A stretch of DNA of 64,000 nt, taken from the NCBI GenBank assembly GCA_031423015.1, contig JANPER010000122.1:142657-206656 (forward strand). Reading direction: 5' to 3'. This DNA comes from DATGPD01 sp031423015. Its GTDB lineage: Bacteria; Planctomycetota; UBA1135; UBA2386. A program made the position numbers and the translations under genes. This document shows, one piece after another, positions 56,913 through 64,000 of the stretch; the first letter of the stretch is position 1, and every line of letters starts with the position of its first letter. The notes under the pieces are model-generated. The model did not search any database. It saw nothing but the letters and a program-made list of their open reading frames with translations, and was not told the DNA's origin.

Positions 56913-56998
56913 CAGAGAAGAACCACCGAGAGCACCGAGAGCACAGAGGAACCCTATGGGCTCTTTGTGGCCTCTGTGTTCTCGGTGGTTCTTCTCTG
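56913..56998. repeat. Large imperfect inverted repeat upstream of the MshEN-like gene
   Basis: Left arm 56913-56949 (starting CAGAGAAGAACCACCGAG) and right arm 56971-56998 (ending CTTCTCTG) are complementary, with a 9-base insertion in the left arm. The loop is 21 bases. GAGAGCACAGAGG-type wording is like repeats that I recall seeing scattered in many bacterial genomes. It lies between the MlaFE stop and the next gene and could terminate, protect mRNA or be a mobile palindrome. Confidence 0.7.
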
Positions 56999-57039
56999 CT
57001 GTGGCAAGGCTGCGATGGGTTCCTGCCGATAGACCCCTG

Positions 57040-57636
57040 GTGAAGGGACTCGAGAAACTGACGCCCATCCGCTTGGCCGAGGTGCTGAGCCAGAAGGCTC
57101 TCGTGAGCGGCGAGGCGATCGCCGATGCCCTCTACGCCAACGACAAGTACCGCGAGCCCTTCACCGAGATCCTGGTGAGCGGTGGTCACATCACCGAGTG
57201 GGACTTGGCGAAGGTCGTCGTCGAGCACTTTCAGCTGCCGTTCATCATGTCGGGCAGCTACGAAGTGCCGGACGAGGTGCGCGTTCGTTTGCCCAAGGAG
57301 GTGCTATTCGCCAACCTCATGGTGCCGCTCGACGTGTTCCACGACGTGATGATCGTGGCGATGCCGATCCTCACGCCATACGACACGTTCAAGACGATCC
57401 AGACCGATCACAAGACGCTGATCTACCCCTACGTCGGCTTGCCGTCTGAGAACAAGACGGTACTCGCCGCGATGTTCCCGGACTTCCGCGACTGGTCGAC
57501 GAACAACCAGAAGGAAATCGAAGCTCGTCGCAAGCGCAAGCAGAAGCGAAGTGGCGGCGATGACGACTGGATGTCGCTGTTCGACTCAGCGGACGCTGCG
57601 GTGCGCGGCGGCACCGGCACCCCAGGCAAGGGCTGA
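57040..57636 (+). CDS. Stand-alone MshEN/GspE-N-like domain protein
   Basis: A 198-residue protein from GTG 57040. Residues 10-110 match the T2SS ATPase N-terminal fold (LAEVLSQKALVSGEAIADAL...ILVSGGHITEWDLAKVVVEHFQLPFI), which in other proteins binds c-di-GMP or docks on a partner. No ATPase domain follows. The C-terminus is basic (RRKRKQKRSGGDDDW). The frame extends to 56956, but that region is inside the palindrome. It could be a signal adaptor. Function is unclear. Confidence 0.75.
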   Translation: MKGLEKLTPIRLAEVLSQKALVSGEAIADALYANDKYREPFTEILVSGGHITEWDLAKVVVEHFQLPFIMSGSYEVPDEVRVRLPKEVLFANLMVPLDVFHDVMIVAMPILTPYDTFKTIQTDHKTLIYPYVGLPSENKTVLAAMFPDFRDWSTNNQKEIEARRKRKQKRSGGDDDWMSLFDSADAAVRGGTGTPGKG

Positions 57637-57656
57637 CCGCGCGGCTGAGCGGTCAG
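57633..57656. terminator. Bidirectional hairpin between convergent genes
   Basis: CTGACCGC / GCGGTCAG (8-bp stem, 8-base loop) overlaps both the MshEN-like stop and the tatA-like stop. The convergent arrangement makes a two-way terminator likely, though no T run is present. Confidence 0.55.
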
Positions 57657-58069
57657 GAACCGTTCGTCGGTGACTGACCGGGCAAGAACGACTCCACCGG
57701 TGGCGGCACGTGCTGCGCCTGCGGCCCGGGCGTCGCGAGGTCGGTCTGCGTCAGATTCTCGAACAAGCGGACCGGATCGCGCATGTTGCGCAGCAGCTCT
57801 TGCGGCGCCCGCACTTGCTGGCGCAGATCCGAGATCGCGTTGCGTGCATCGCGCAGCGACGAGTCGTCGGTGACCTGCCGCTTGAGTTGGTTCAAGCCGT
57901 TCTTGAACTCGACGAGCGTCCTGCCCAGTTGACGGCCCACGTCGGGCAGCCGCTTGCCGAACAGCAGCAGCCCCACCGCGGCGATCAACGCGAACTCCCA
58001 CGGCCCGATCGGACCAATGAAAGCAATGGGCGGCAGCATGCCCCAGAGCATAGCCGTCGAGTTGACCAC
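57653..58069 (-). CDS. tatA: TatA/TatE-family translocase subunit
   Basis: Up to 138 residues; the frame starts at GTG 58069, with internal ATGs at residues 7 and 11 as possible true starts. It has one N-terminal hydrophobic helix (FALIAAVGLLLFGKRLPDVG) followed by an amphipathic helix (RQLGRTLVEFKNGL) and a polar tail ending GQSPTNGS, as in TatA. TatA forms the pore part of the twin-arginine export system, which would export ActB (R54-R55). No tatC is in the window. Confidence 0.88.
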   Translation of the reverse strand: MVNSTAMLWGMLPPIAFIGPIGPWEFALIAAVGLLLFGKRLPDVGRQLGRTLVEFKNGLNQLKRQVTDDSSLRDARNAISDLRQQVRAPQELLRNMRDPVRLFENLTQTDLATPGPQAQHVPPPVESFLPGQSPTNGS

Positions 58070-58078
58070 GCGCCCGCG

Positions 58079-60856
58079 CTACGGGCAGGCGCGCGAGACA
58101 ACCGCTTCGGTGAGCCCGGCGATTCCCCCGCCGATCACCAAGGCCTGGGTGTGCAACGTCAGGTCGCGCATCGCCGGCCCCTCCGGCAGGGGCAATGCCA
58201 GCAGCGCCTTGCCTTCGCCGTCCGTCGTGCCCTGGGCCACGATCCAAGGCGTGACCAAGACCGTGCCGAGCAGCCCCAGTTCGAGGTTCGCGGGGCGTGT
58301 GCCGATGACGAACGCCACCGTGCTCGTGGCCGGAGCGCCGCTCAACCGTAGCGTCACCTTTTCGGTTGGCATCACTGTGCCCTCGCCACGCAGCGCGCCA
58401 ACCACTGGGCGCAAGCTGGCGCCCAAGTAGGAGAGGTGGCCACACGGGCTCGGTCGATTCGGGCGACCCGGCGTGGTGCTGGTGAACGCGAACCACGTGG
58501 CGTCGCCGTTAGCCATGCGTCCCAACGCGATGTCGGCGATCTGCGGACCGAAGACCTGACCATCGAGGAGAACGGTGCCCGACGGATCGAACAACGCCAC
58601 CACTTCGCCGGTCGCACTCAACTTGAAGTTGGCGTGCAGCGGACCCTGCGTCGTCTGATCGTCGGCCCACACCAGCAGCGTCCCGCACGGCGGAATCACC
58701 GAGCCGGGCGGGATGGTCCACTTGGTCGGCACGCGCAAGTCGTCGGTCAGGCGATAGCCACTGATGTTGAATGGCTGTGGCGACTTGTTCCAGATCTCGA
58801 TCCAGTCGTCCCGCTCGCCGAACTCGTCGCGTACGCCGGTGTCGTTCTGCGCCATGAACTCGTGGATCTCGATCGGCAAAGTTGCGACCACGTTGAGCAC
58901 CAGGTCGTGCAGCGCGCTCCACTCGCCGTTGTGCAGTGTGCGCGCCTGAACGATCATCGAATTGCTGACGGTGAGATCGAGCGCGGCGCCGATGTTGGTG
59001 CCATGCGCGCCGCCGCCTGGGTCGCGCGGATCGCTGCCGTCGACGGTGGCGTAAACCGAGCCGTTGGCGTTCGCCCGCTCGATGCGCAGCGGGAAGCCTG
59101 GCGTCACGCTCAACGTCGTCAGGTTCAGCGTCGCGCCGTTGCTCTTGAACAATGGCGGTTCGACGTCGGGGTAGTACTTCGGATGCGGCGACGGCACGTT
59201 GACGTTGCGCAGCGCAGTGAGCAACCGCTGCACGTTGCCGACCATGAGGTTCCGCACCGAGTTCTTGTAGGGCACCCAGTCGTCGTCGCGAGTCCAGCGC
59301 CCGCCGCCGCCCTTGAACCGACCCCAACGCGCGGACTCGCCGACCACCGCTCCATCGATTTGCGCGCACAACTGATCGAAGCGCGCCACCACGCGTTCCT
59401 CGGTGATCGCCCCGTCGTTGAAGCAGTGCTTGTAGACGCGATCGGCGAAGATCATGCGGTAGTCGACGTGATCGTCGGCTCCTTGCCATATCCGGCCGAT
59501 TGCCGATCCGCCGCCGATCAACTCAGGGTGCAGCCAGGCACCGTCGTTGGCGCGGCCTTGCATGGCAATCCACGAGTCCTCGCAGTCCCAGACGAAGAAG
59601 CGCACGCGACCGGGTGTCGGCAGCACGCGGTTGCCGACGTACCAGTTGTTGTTGGGCCAGTCGCCGCCACCGCTGAACGAGTAGTACAGGATGTAGTCAG
59701 CGAAGGCTGGCATGTCGAGCCGTTCGCGGACGACATTCCAGTTGCTGGCGTTGCCGACCAAGCCGTTGACCCAGGTCGGGTCGCCGGTCAGCTCGCCGCC
59801 GTGATTTGCCGCGAACCAGTCGGACTTGGTGCCACCGAACTGCGCGGCGGAGAGCGCGTCGTCGGGCCGCTCCGCCAGGTTGTAGAGGCCCCAGTACATG
59901 CCGTTCAGGTACATGTGCACGTACAAGCCGCGCTGACCATAGCCACTCATCGCCGCTTGCGAAGACCGCGCGAGCTGGTCGGCGACGTAGGTCGCCCGTC
60001 CGTTCCGTCCGTCGTACGCGGACTGCAGGTTGTCGTTCACGCTGGCGCGCAGCACCAGCACGTCGAAGCGCGCAACGCGGGCGTCCACGCCTTCGACGGC
60101 GTTCTTGAAGAGGTCATGCTTGAACTGACCGACGCCATACACGCTGTCGCGAAAGTAGGCGCGCAGGCTGCGTTTGCGCAGAACGTGCGAGTGCGGCTTG
60201 AAGCCGCAGTTGGCTTGCGCGCCGTCGCGCCCGTCCGGGTACATGATCTCGATCGAGCCCGCCTTCTCGATGGTGCTGGCCGAGGCGGTCAGCAGACTGT
60301 TGCTGCCAAACATGTCGTCCATGGCGGTCACCACCGACATGGTGGGCAGCAACAAGAGATCGTTCTTGATGCGGCTGCGGTAGCGGGCGTCGTTCACCAC
60401 CACCTGGTCCATGTCGTACTCGAAGCCAGTCGGATAGCCCGACGGCCGTGTTTGCGTGAGCACGCGGTCGAGGAACACGTAGGTCTGCGTGTCGACGTTG
60501 CTCGACGGCAGACCTGTCTTCCAGGCGTAGGCTCGCAACGTCACCGCCGGCGTGAGACGACGCAACGTGCCGTTCGTGCTGGCCGGGTCGATGCGGATGG
60601 TGAGCGGCGCAACGCCCTCGGCGTAGTTCGTCGATGTCGACGGATCGCTGCCATCCAAGGTGTAGCGCACCGTTGCGCCCGCCGTGTTGGTGCTCACCAC
60701 GACGTCCAAGGGCTGGTCGTACAGCCCGCGCTTGGTGCTGAAGCGCGTGTCGCCGACGGTCTGTGCGCTGACCGCTCCCACAAGCCAGGCGAAAACTAGA
60801 GCGCCAAAACAATGGCGAGAAGCGTGTGTTGTATTCACAGTCGAGAGGCCCCCCAT
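58079..60856 (-). CDS. Secreted CotH kinase-family protein with chitobiase-like and lamin-tail domains
   Basis: A 925-residue protein from ATG 60856 with a signal peptide (CFGALVFAWLVGAVSAQ). Near residue 40-125 is a CHB_HEX_C-like domain (VVVSTNTAGATVRYTLDGSDPS). The CotH kinase-like region spans about 150-550 (including NGMYWGLYNLAERPDD and FFVWDCEDSW). A second chitobiase-type domain (YATVDGSDPRDPGG) and a lamin-tail domain (IEIHEFMAQNDTGVRDEFGERDDWIEIWN) follow. CotH proteins phosphorylate spore-coat proteins in Bacillus, but the catalytic residues here were not checked individually. It is near the VTC/DUF4956/HlyD operon, a recurring association. Confidence 0.88.
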   Translation of the reverse strand: MGGLSTVNTTHASRHCFGALVFAWLVGAVSAQTVGDTRFSTKRGLYDQPLDVVVSTNTAGATVRYTLDGSDPSTSTNYAEGVAPLTIRIDPASTNGTLRRLTPAVTLRAYAWKTGLPSSNVDTQTYVFLDRVLTQTRPSGYPTGFEYDMDQVVVNDARYRSRIKNDLLLLPTMSVVTAMDDMFGSNSLLTASASTIEKAGSIEIMYPDGRDGAQANCGFKPHSHVLRKRSLRAYFRDSVYGVGQFKHDLFKNAVEGVDARVARFDVLVLRASVNDNLQSAYDGRNGRATYVADQLARSSQAAMSGYGQRGLYVHMYLNGMYWGLYNLAERPDDALSAAQFGGTKSDWFAANHGGELTGDPTWVNGLVGNASNWNVVRERLDMPAFADYILYYSFSGGGDWPNNNWYVGNRVLPTPGRVRFFVWDCEDSWIAMQGRANDGAWLHPELIGGGSAIGRIWQGADDHVDYRMIFADRVYKHCFNDGAITEERVVARFDQLCAQIDGAVVGESARWGRFKGGGGRWTRDDDWVPYKNSVRNLMVGNVQRLLTALRNVNVPSPHPKYYPDVEPPLFKSNGATLNLTTLSVTPGFPLRIERANANGSVYATVDGSDPRDPGGGAHGTNIGAALDLTVSNSMIVQARTLHNGEWSALHDLVLNVVATLPIEIHEFMAQNDTGVRDEFGERDDWIEIWNKSPQPFNISGYRLTDDLRVPTKWTIPPGSVIPPCGTLLVWADDQTTQGPLHANFKLSATGEVVALFDPSGTVLLDGQVFGPQIADIALGRMANGDATWFAFTSTTPGRPNRPSPCGHLSYLGASLRPVVGALRGEGTVMPTEKVTLRLSGAPATSTVAFVIGTRPANLELGLLGTVLVTPWIVAQGTTDGEGKALLALPLPEGPAMRDLTLHTQALVIGGGIAGLTEAVVSRACP

Positions 60857-60945
60857 GTCGCCGTCTGCGTCTGACTACGATGAACCGAACGAGTGTTCGT
60901 CACTTGGAACCTTCGGCCGGCTCACCCTTGTGCTTGAGTCCACGC

Positions 60946-60983
60946 CGGGGGTTTACCCCCGAGTCTCATATCAAGATGAGACT
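60946..60983 (-). terminator. Two hairpins between HlyD-like and CotH genes
   Basis: CGGGGG / CCCCCG (60946-60961, 4-base loop) and AGTCTCAT / ATGAGACT (60962-60983, 8-bp stem, 6-base loop) are adjacent and lie just downstream of the HlyD-like gene in the minus direction. They probably end that operon, leaving the CotH gene with its own promoter, or act as attenuators. Confidence 0.6.
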
Positions 60984-60993
60984 GCGCGCCGAC

Positions 60994-62172
60994 TCAGCGG
61001 GCGGGCGTCGCGGGCGCGTTGTCGGAGTCGCGAAACACGACTGTGAACTCTTCTCCGTGGACGAAACCGCGTCCCGTCGGACACGACAAGTGCACGGCGA
61101 ACCCCCAGCGAGGAGTCGCTGACGTCGCATCCGCGCGCTCCGGCAGGCGCTCGACTTCGGATCCAGTGTGCATCACGACGGCCTCGAACGCCGCGGCCCT
61201 GCTGCCGCGGCGGAACAGCACCGCCTCGGTCCCAGGCGTCACACGTTGCACGAACTCTTCGGGTAGGTGCGCGACGACCGCGCTTGGTTCGTGCTCGATC
61301 ACGGTCATCACGGCCTCCCCGGCGGCGATGACTTCGCCTTTGCGTCGCAGGATCGCTGCAACGCGCCCCGCGGTGGGTGCGCGGAGCACCAGCTCGCGCT
61401 CTGCCAGACGGAGACTCTCGATGTGCGCCTGCTGCGCCGCGATCGCTTCGTCGTGCGGTGCAAGCTCGATCGCGATGTCGCGCATGGTCGGCGTCGTCGC
61501 CGCAAACTCATCGGCGCGTAGCGTAGCCCTCTCCAAGAGAGCGCGATGTTCGGACACCAGGCTGCGATTGCCTTGCACGCGAGTTGCGAGCGTGTCGCGC
61601 AGGAGCTGCTTGTCTTGTAGCCGGTCGGGCGCGACCAACTCGGCACCCAGCTCGGTGAGCTTCGTCAGCTCGACGTCGAGTCGTTCGAGGCGGCTCTCAT
61701 CTTCGGCGAGCAGCGTCTGCGCGCGCAAGAGTTCGAGACGGGCCTGGTCGCAGTCGCTGGTGAAACGACGCTGCTCGGTACGGTAGGTGATCGCCTGGTC
61801 AGCACGCCCGTCTTGCAGCGCGGCGGCTGTTCTGGCGCGCTCCGCTCGCAATCGCTTCAGCTCAGCAGTGGCGGCTCGCACCGCGAGCGCGGTCTCATCG
61901 CACTCGAGCGACAGCAGAACCTGGCCTGCTTCGACGTCCTGCTGCAGCTGCACCGCAATGGTGCCGACCCGACCACTCGACAGGGACGCGACGCGGTAGG
62001 AGCGTGACTCGACATAGCCGGCGACGCGGAAGCCATGCCCCTCGAGGGACGCGAGGTACAGCAAGGCTCCGATGGCTGTGCACCACACCATGAGGGTGGC
62101 GCCGCGCGGCGGCCGTCGAAGGCGACGCCACATGCGCGCGAAGCGGCTGTCGATCTGCGGGCTGGTCGTCAC
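60994..62172 (-). CDS. HlyD-like membrane-fusion protein
   Basis: A 392-residue protein from GTG 62172 with one N-terminal helix (VWCTAIGALLYLASL). A lipoyl-like half (GTIAVQLQQDVEAGQVLLSLEC) is followed by a long coiled-coil hairpin (about 90-260) and the second lipoyl-like half (LRAPTAGRVAAILRRKGEVIAAG), then a beta domain. This fits periplasmic adaptor proteins, but no transporter partner (ABC, RND) is encoded beside it. It follows the DUF4956 gene by 3 bases. A role in moving or anchoring polyP/CotH-related cargo is speculative. Confidence 0.85.
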   Translation of the reverse strand: MTTSPQIDSRFARMWRRLRRPPRGATLMVWCTAIGALLYLASLEGHGFRVAGYVESRSYRVASLSSGRVGTIAVQLQQDVEAGQVLLSLECDETALAVRAATAELKRLRAERARTAAALQDGRADQAITYRTEQRRFTSDCDQARLELLRAQTLLAEDESRLERLDVELTKLTELGAELVAPDRLQDKQLLRDTLATRVQGNRSLVSEHRALLERATLRADEFAATTPTMRDIAIELAPHDEAIAAQQAHIESLRLAERELVLRAPTAGRVAAILRRKGEVIAAGEAVMTVIEHEPSAVVAHLPEEFVQRVTPGTEAVLFRRGSRAAAFEAVVMHTGSEVERLPERADATSATPRWGFAVHLSCPTGRGFVHGEEFTVVFRDSDNAPATPAR

Positions 62173-62175
62173 CGG

Positions 62176-62859
62176 TCAGACCTCTTGATCCTGATCCTGG
62201 ATCGACAGCGACAGACCGCTGATCCCCTGCAACTTGCGCATCGCGGTCAGGAAGTCCTCGGAACGGCGTGTGTCGCCGAGTCGCACGCGGTAGGCGAACT
62301 CGTGATTGGCGCCGGCGTCGCGCGACTGGGCCAGCGAGAAGTTGGCGCAGTGGCGGGCGAGCACCTCGCGGAGTGCGGAGTTGTTCTCATCGCCGCCTGG
62401 CAAGTAGAAGCGCAGGAGCCCGTCGTGGTTGAGCCGCCCGCCGAAGCCGGTCCAGTACAAGTACAGCGACAGCAGGCTCAGCATCGCGGTACCGAGGACG
62501 GCGATGCGCACGTTCTGCGAGCCGACGGCGATGCCGACGCCGACCGACATGAACAGAAACGCGGTATCGCGCGTGTCCTTGATCGGCGTGCGAAAGCGAA
62601 CCAAGGCCAGGGCGCCGAACAAGCCGAAAGCGCGCGCCAGGTTGTTGCCGACGGCGAGCATGACGAGCGTCACGATCACACTCAGCAGGACCAACGCCTG
62701 GGCCTGCGAGCGCGAGTACGACAAGCCAGTATGGGTCCAGATGTAGACCCAGGCCAGGAGTTGACCGAGCACGAACGACAACGTCAGAAGCGAGATGATC
62801 GCCGTCCCTGACATGGTGTTCGCCTCGGACTCGAACAGGCTGGCGAAGAGTTCGTTCAT
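62176..62859 (-). CDS. DUF4956 membrane protein
   Basis: A 227-residue protein with about four hydrophobic helices in its first 140 residues (LTLSFVLGQLLAWVYIWTH, LSVIVTLVMLAVGN), the signature ALVRFRTPIKDTRDTAFLF, and a soluble C-terminal part. Family function is unknown, although it is repeatedly found with VTC polyphosphate polymerase and CotH genes. Start ATG 62859 overlaps the VTC stop as ATGA. Confidence 0.9.
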   Translation of the reverse strand: MNELFASLFESEANTMSGTAIISLLTLSFVLGQLLAWVYIWTHTGLSYSRSQAQALVLLSVIVTLVMLAVGNNLARAFGLFGALALVRFRTPIKDTRDTAFLFMSVGVGIAVGSQNVRIAVLGTAMLSLLSLYLYWTGFGGRLNHDGLLRFYLPGGDENNSALREVLARHCANFSLAQSRDAGANHEFAYRVRLGDTRRSEDFLTAMRKLQGISGLSLSIQDQDQEV

Positions 62860-63611
62860 GCAGTCGGCTGTGACACACGGCCAAATGCGCGCTCGGTTGC
62901 CGAGGCGAGCACGGAGTTCGAGTACTTGGAGAAGCTGGTGCGGGTGAGTTCGAAGTGCCGCACCATGTCCTGCATCCAGCCCGGCATCGAGCCGCGGAAC
63001 TTCAACTCGAGCACGACCCGCTGATCCTCGACGTTGATCCAGCCGTCGCCCCCGTGGCGTACGATTGGCTCGTTGGACGGCGTGCAGGCGATCTGCCGGT
63101 CGAAGGTGCAGCGAATACCGGGCTCGAGCGCCCCGATGTAAGCCTGCCGTCGGTAGCGAACGATCACGATGGGTCGTGCGTCCAGCTCGACCATGCGTCC
63201 CTGAAACTCGCCGATGCAGCCCTGGTCGCGCGGCGAGAGCGCCGCATGATCGAGCCGCCCCGCGAAGTAGTCGGCCATCTGCTGTCGCGCCAGCATCGTG
63301 CGCGACTTGGTGATCACCGCGTTGTGCCGGCGCTTGATCTCGAAGAAGACCGGATCGGTGGCGCCGTCGCCATAGGTGCGGATGCGCAGCTTGAACCGCG
63401 TTCGCTGACCGGACTGTGTCTCGTGGTGCAGCCGCAGATGCGGCGCGTCGAGATAGAGGCTCGAGATCGAGTAGGTGTGGTCAGCGTGCAGCGCGGCGTG
63501 CTCGTCCGGCTTCACGTAGGTTGCTGCAAAGCGGTACACCTCGAGCGCGGTCAGCTCGGACAAGAGGTACTTGCATTCGTAGCGCTGGAACTCGAGGGTC
63601 GGATTCACCAC
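62856..63611 (-). CDS. VTC-domain polyphosphate polymerase-like protein
   Basis: A 251-residue protein from GTG 63611 (GTG 63608 alternative). VTC-fold elements are RYECKYLLSE near the start, SSLYLDAPHLRLHHE, RFKLRIRTYGD (near 70-80), FFEIKRRHNAVITKSR (near 87-102) and the acidic end VVLELKFRGSMPGWM. In yeast Vtc4 this tunnel fold makes polyphosphate from ATP. Basic residues (K, R) line the tunnel, and these are present here. It starts a three-gene operon with DUF4956 and HlyD-like genes. Confidence 0.9.
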   Translation of the reverse strand: MVNPTLEFQRYECKYLLSELTALEVYRFAATYVKPDEHAALHADHTYSISSLYLDAPHLRLHHETQSGQRTRFKLRIRTYGDGATDPVFFEIKRRHNAVITKSRTMLARQQMADYFAGRLDHAALSPRDQGCIGEFQGRMVELDARPIVIVRYRRQAYIGALEPGIRCTFDRQIACTPSNEPIVRHGGDGWINVEDQRVVLELKFRGSMPGWMQDMVRHFELTRTSFSKYSNSVLASATERAFGRVSQPTA

Positions 63612-64000
63612 AATTTCATCTGCCGTTGCGGAGCCTCGCGGGCCCTAGGGCTTATCGGTAGGGCTAGGAGGCGACCTGAGGTTGGCAAACGAATTGTCGA
63701 CCCGTCGGTGCCATGGTCGCCAGGGCAAGGGAGCCGGCGACGACAGAGCGGCACGGCGCGCGACGCGAGTGTCGAGAAGCGCGACACTCACGACTCGCTA
63801 CCTCAGCGCGGCAGAGCCGCAACCAACGAGACGCGAGGGCGGCTGCATGAACGGCTCTGCCGCGAGTCGTGAGCCGTAAGACGTAAGCCATAAGTCCCAG
63901 ACCGCTGCCTGACCGCCTCACCGCCGCCGCCTGTCCGCGTTCTGGACTTACGTCTTACGGCTAATGACTTACGTCTTTCCACAGCCCGAACATCTTCGCG
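63612..64000. other. Non-coding right end rich in nested inverted repeats
   Basis: 389 bases up to the window edge with no gene I support. From 63767 to 63977 there are several inverted repeats. GAGTGTCG / CGACACTC is at 63767-63789. The left arm 63787-63819 pairs with 63852-63873 apart from an inserted decamer. AGCCGTAAGACGTAAG (63872-63887) pairs with 63947-63962. GACTTACGTCTT is repeated directly at 63945-63956 and 63966-63977. The 5' promoter of the VTC operon must also lie here. Confidence 0.75.

Noticed and set aside
58436..60799. 787-codon open frame on the plus strand over the CotH gene
   Set aside because: Antisense shadow; low-complexity Arg/Val/His composition, no motif, and the opposite strand has clear domains.
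63664..63921. 85-codon minus-strand frame at the right end
   Set aside because: Lies across several inverted repeats and has no recognisable sequence.

Overview
This is a GC-rich bacterial segment (about two thirds G+C by eye) that is densely coded on both strands and includes the chromosome origin neighbourhood. I see no rRNA, tRNA, transposase, integrase or CRISPR array. The best guess for the host is a member of the Planctomycetota or a close relative. The reasons are a large alternative complex III (ACIII) plus caa3 oxidase operon, a CotH/lamin-tail secreted protein, a secreted protein of a style common in planctomycetes, a TatA-like gene and bacillithiol genes. That assignment is inference, not proof.

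Layout. 1-1.6 kb: parA-parB (minus, parB cut by the left edge) with a near-perfect parS inside parA. 1.7-3.1 kb: a small membrane protein and a calcineurin-like phosphoesterase. 3.2-6.8 kb: a coupled SNF2 helicase and SWIM zinc-finger protein. 6.9-19.6 kb: one long minus-strand respiratory operon, actABCDEF, a small membrane protein, a SCO copper chaperone and caa3 oxidase subunits II-I-III-IV, with most neighbouring genes overlapping. 19.8-27.3 kb: an SGNH hydrolase and, divergent from it across a hairpin-rich spacer, a 1991-residue DUF4011-helicase-nuclease protein that is probably antiviral. 27.5-30 kb: a carbamoyltransferase/SxtJ/DUF5989 trio. 30-35.7 kb: lipoprotein, sigma-70 factor, hemW, acyltransferase and aminotransferase. 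35.8-37.8 kb: a DUF4139-like secreted protein.

38-47.3 kb holds pyrF-bshC-bshB1 and, 4 kb on, bshA followed by a cysteine desulfurase. All three bacillithiol steps (glycosyl transfer, deacetylation, cysteine addition) are therefore encoded here. Between them lie an unrecognised three-gene minus-strand operon, a secreted protein and an orphan ParA. 47.5-53.8 kb is the replication core dnaA-[candidate oriC]-dnaN-DUF721-gyrB.

Downstream of gyrB come a double-MCE protein with an unusual C-terminal domain that resembles an inactive HtrA/trypsin fold, and a one-piece MlaF-MlaE (ATPase-permease) fusion. Together they form a candidate envelope lipid transporter with an unusual architecture. A stand-alone MshEN/GspE-N-like protein and a TatA-family gene follow. 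The right end has a CotH-family secreted protein and a coupled VTC polyphosphate-polymerase-like / DUF4956 / HlyD-like operon, then a terminal stretch packed with nested inverted repeats.

The points most worth follow-up are the MCE/pseudoprotease plus MlaFE fusion, the giant helicase-nuclease with its palindrome-rich leader, the VTC-DUF4956-HlyD-CotH set, and several short palindromic elements (31.55, 56.9 and 63.8 kb) that no gene explains.
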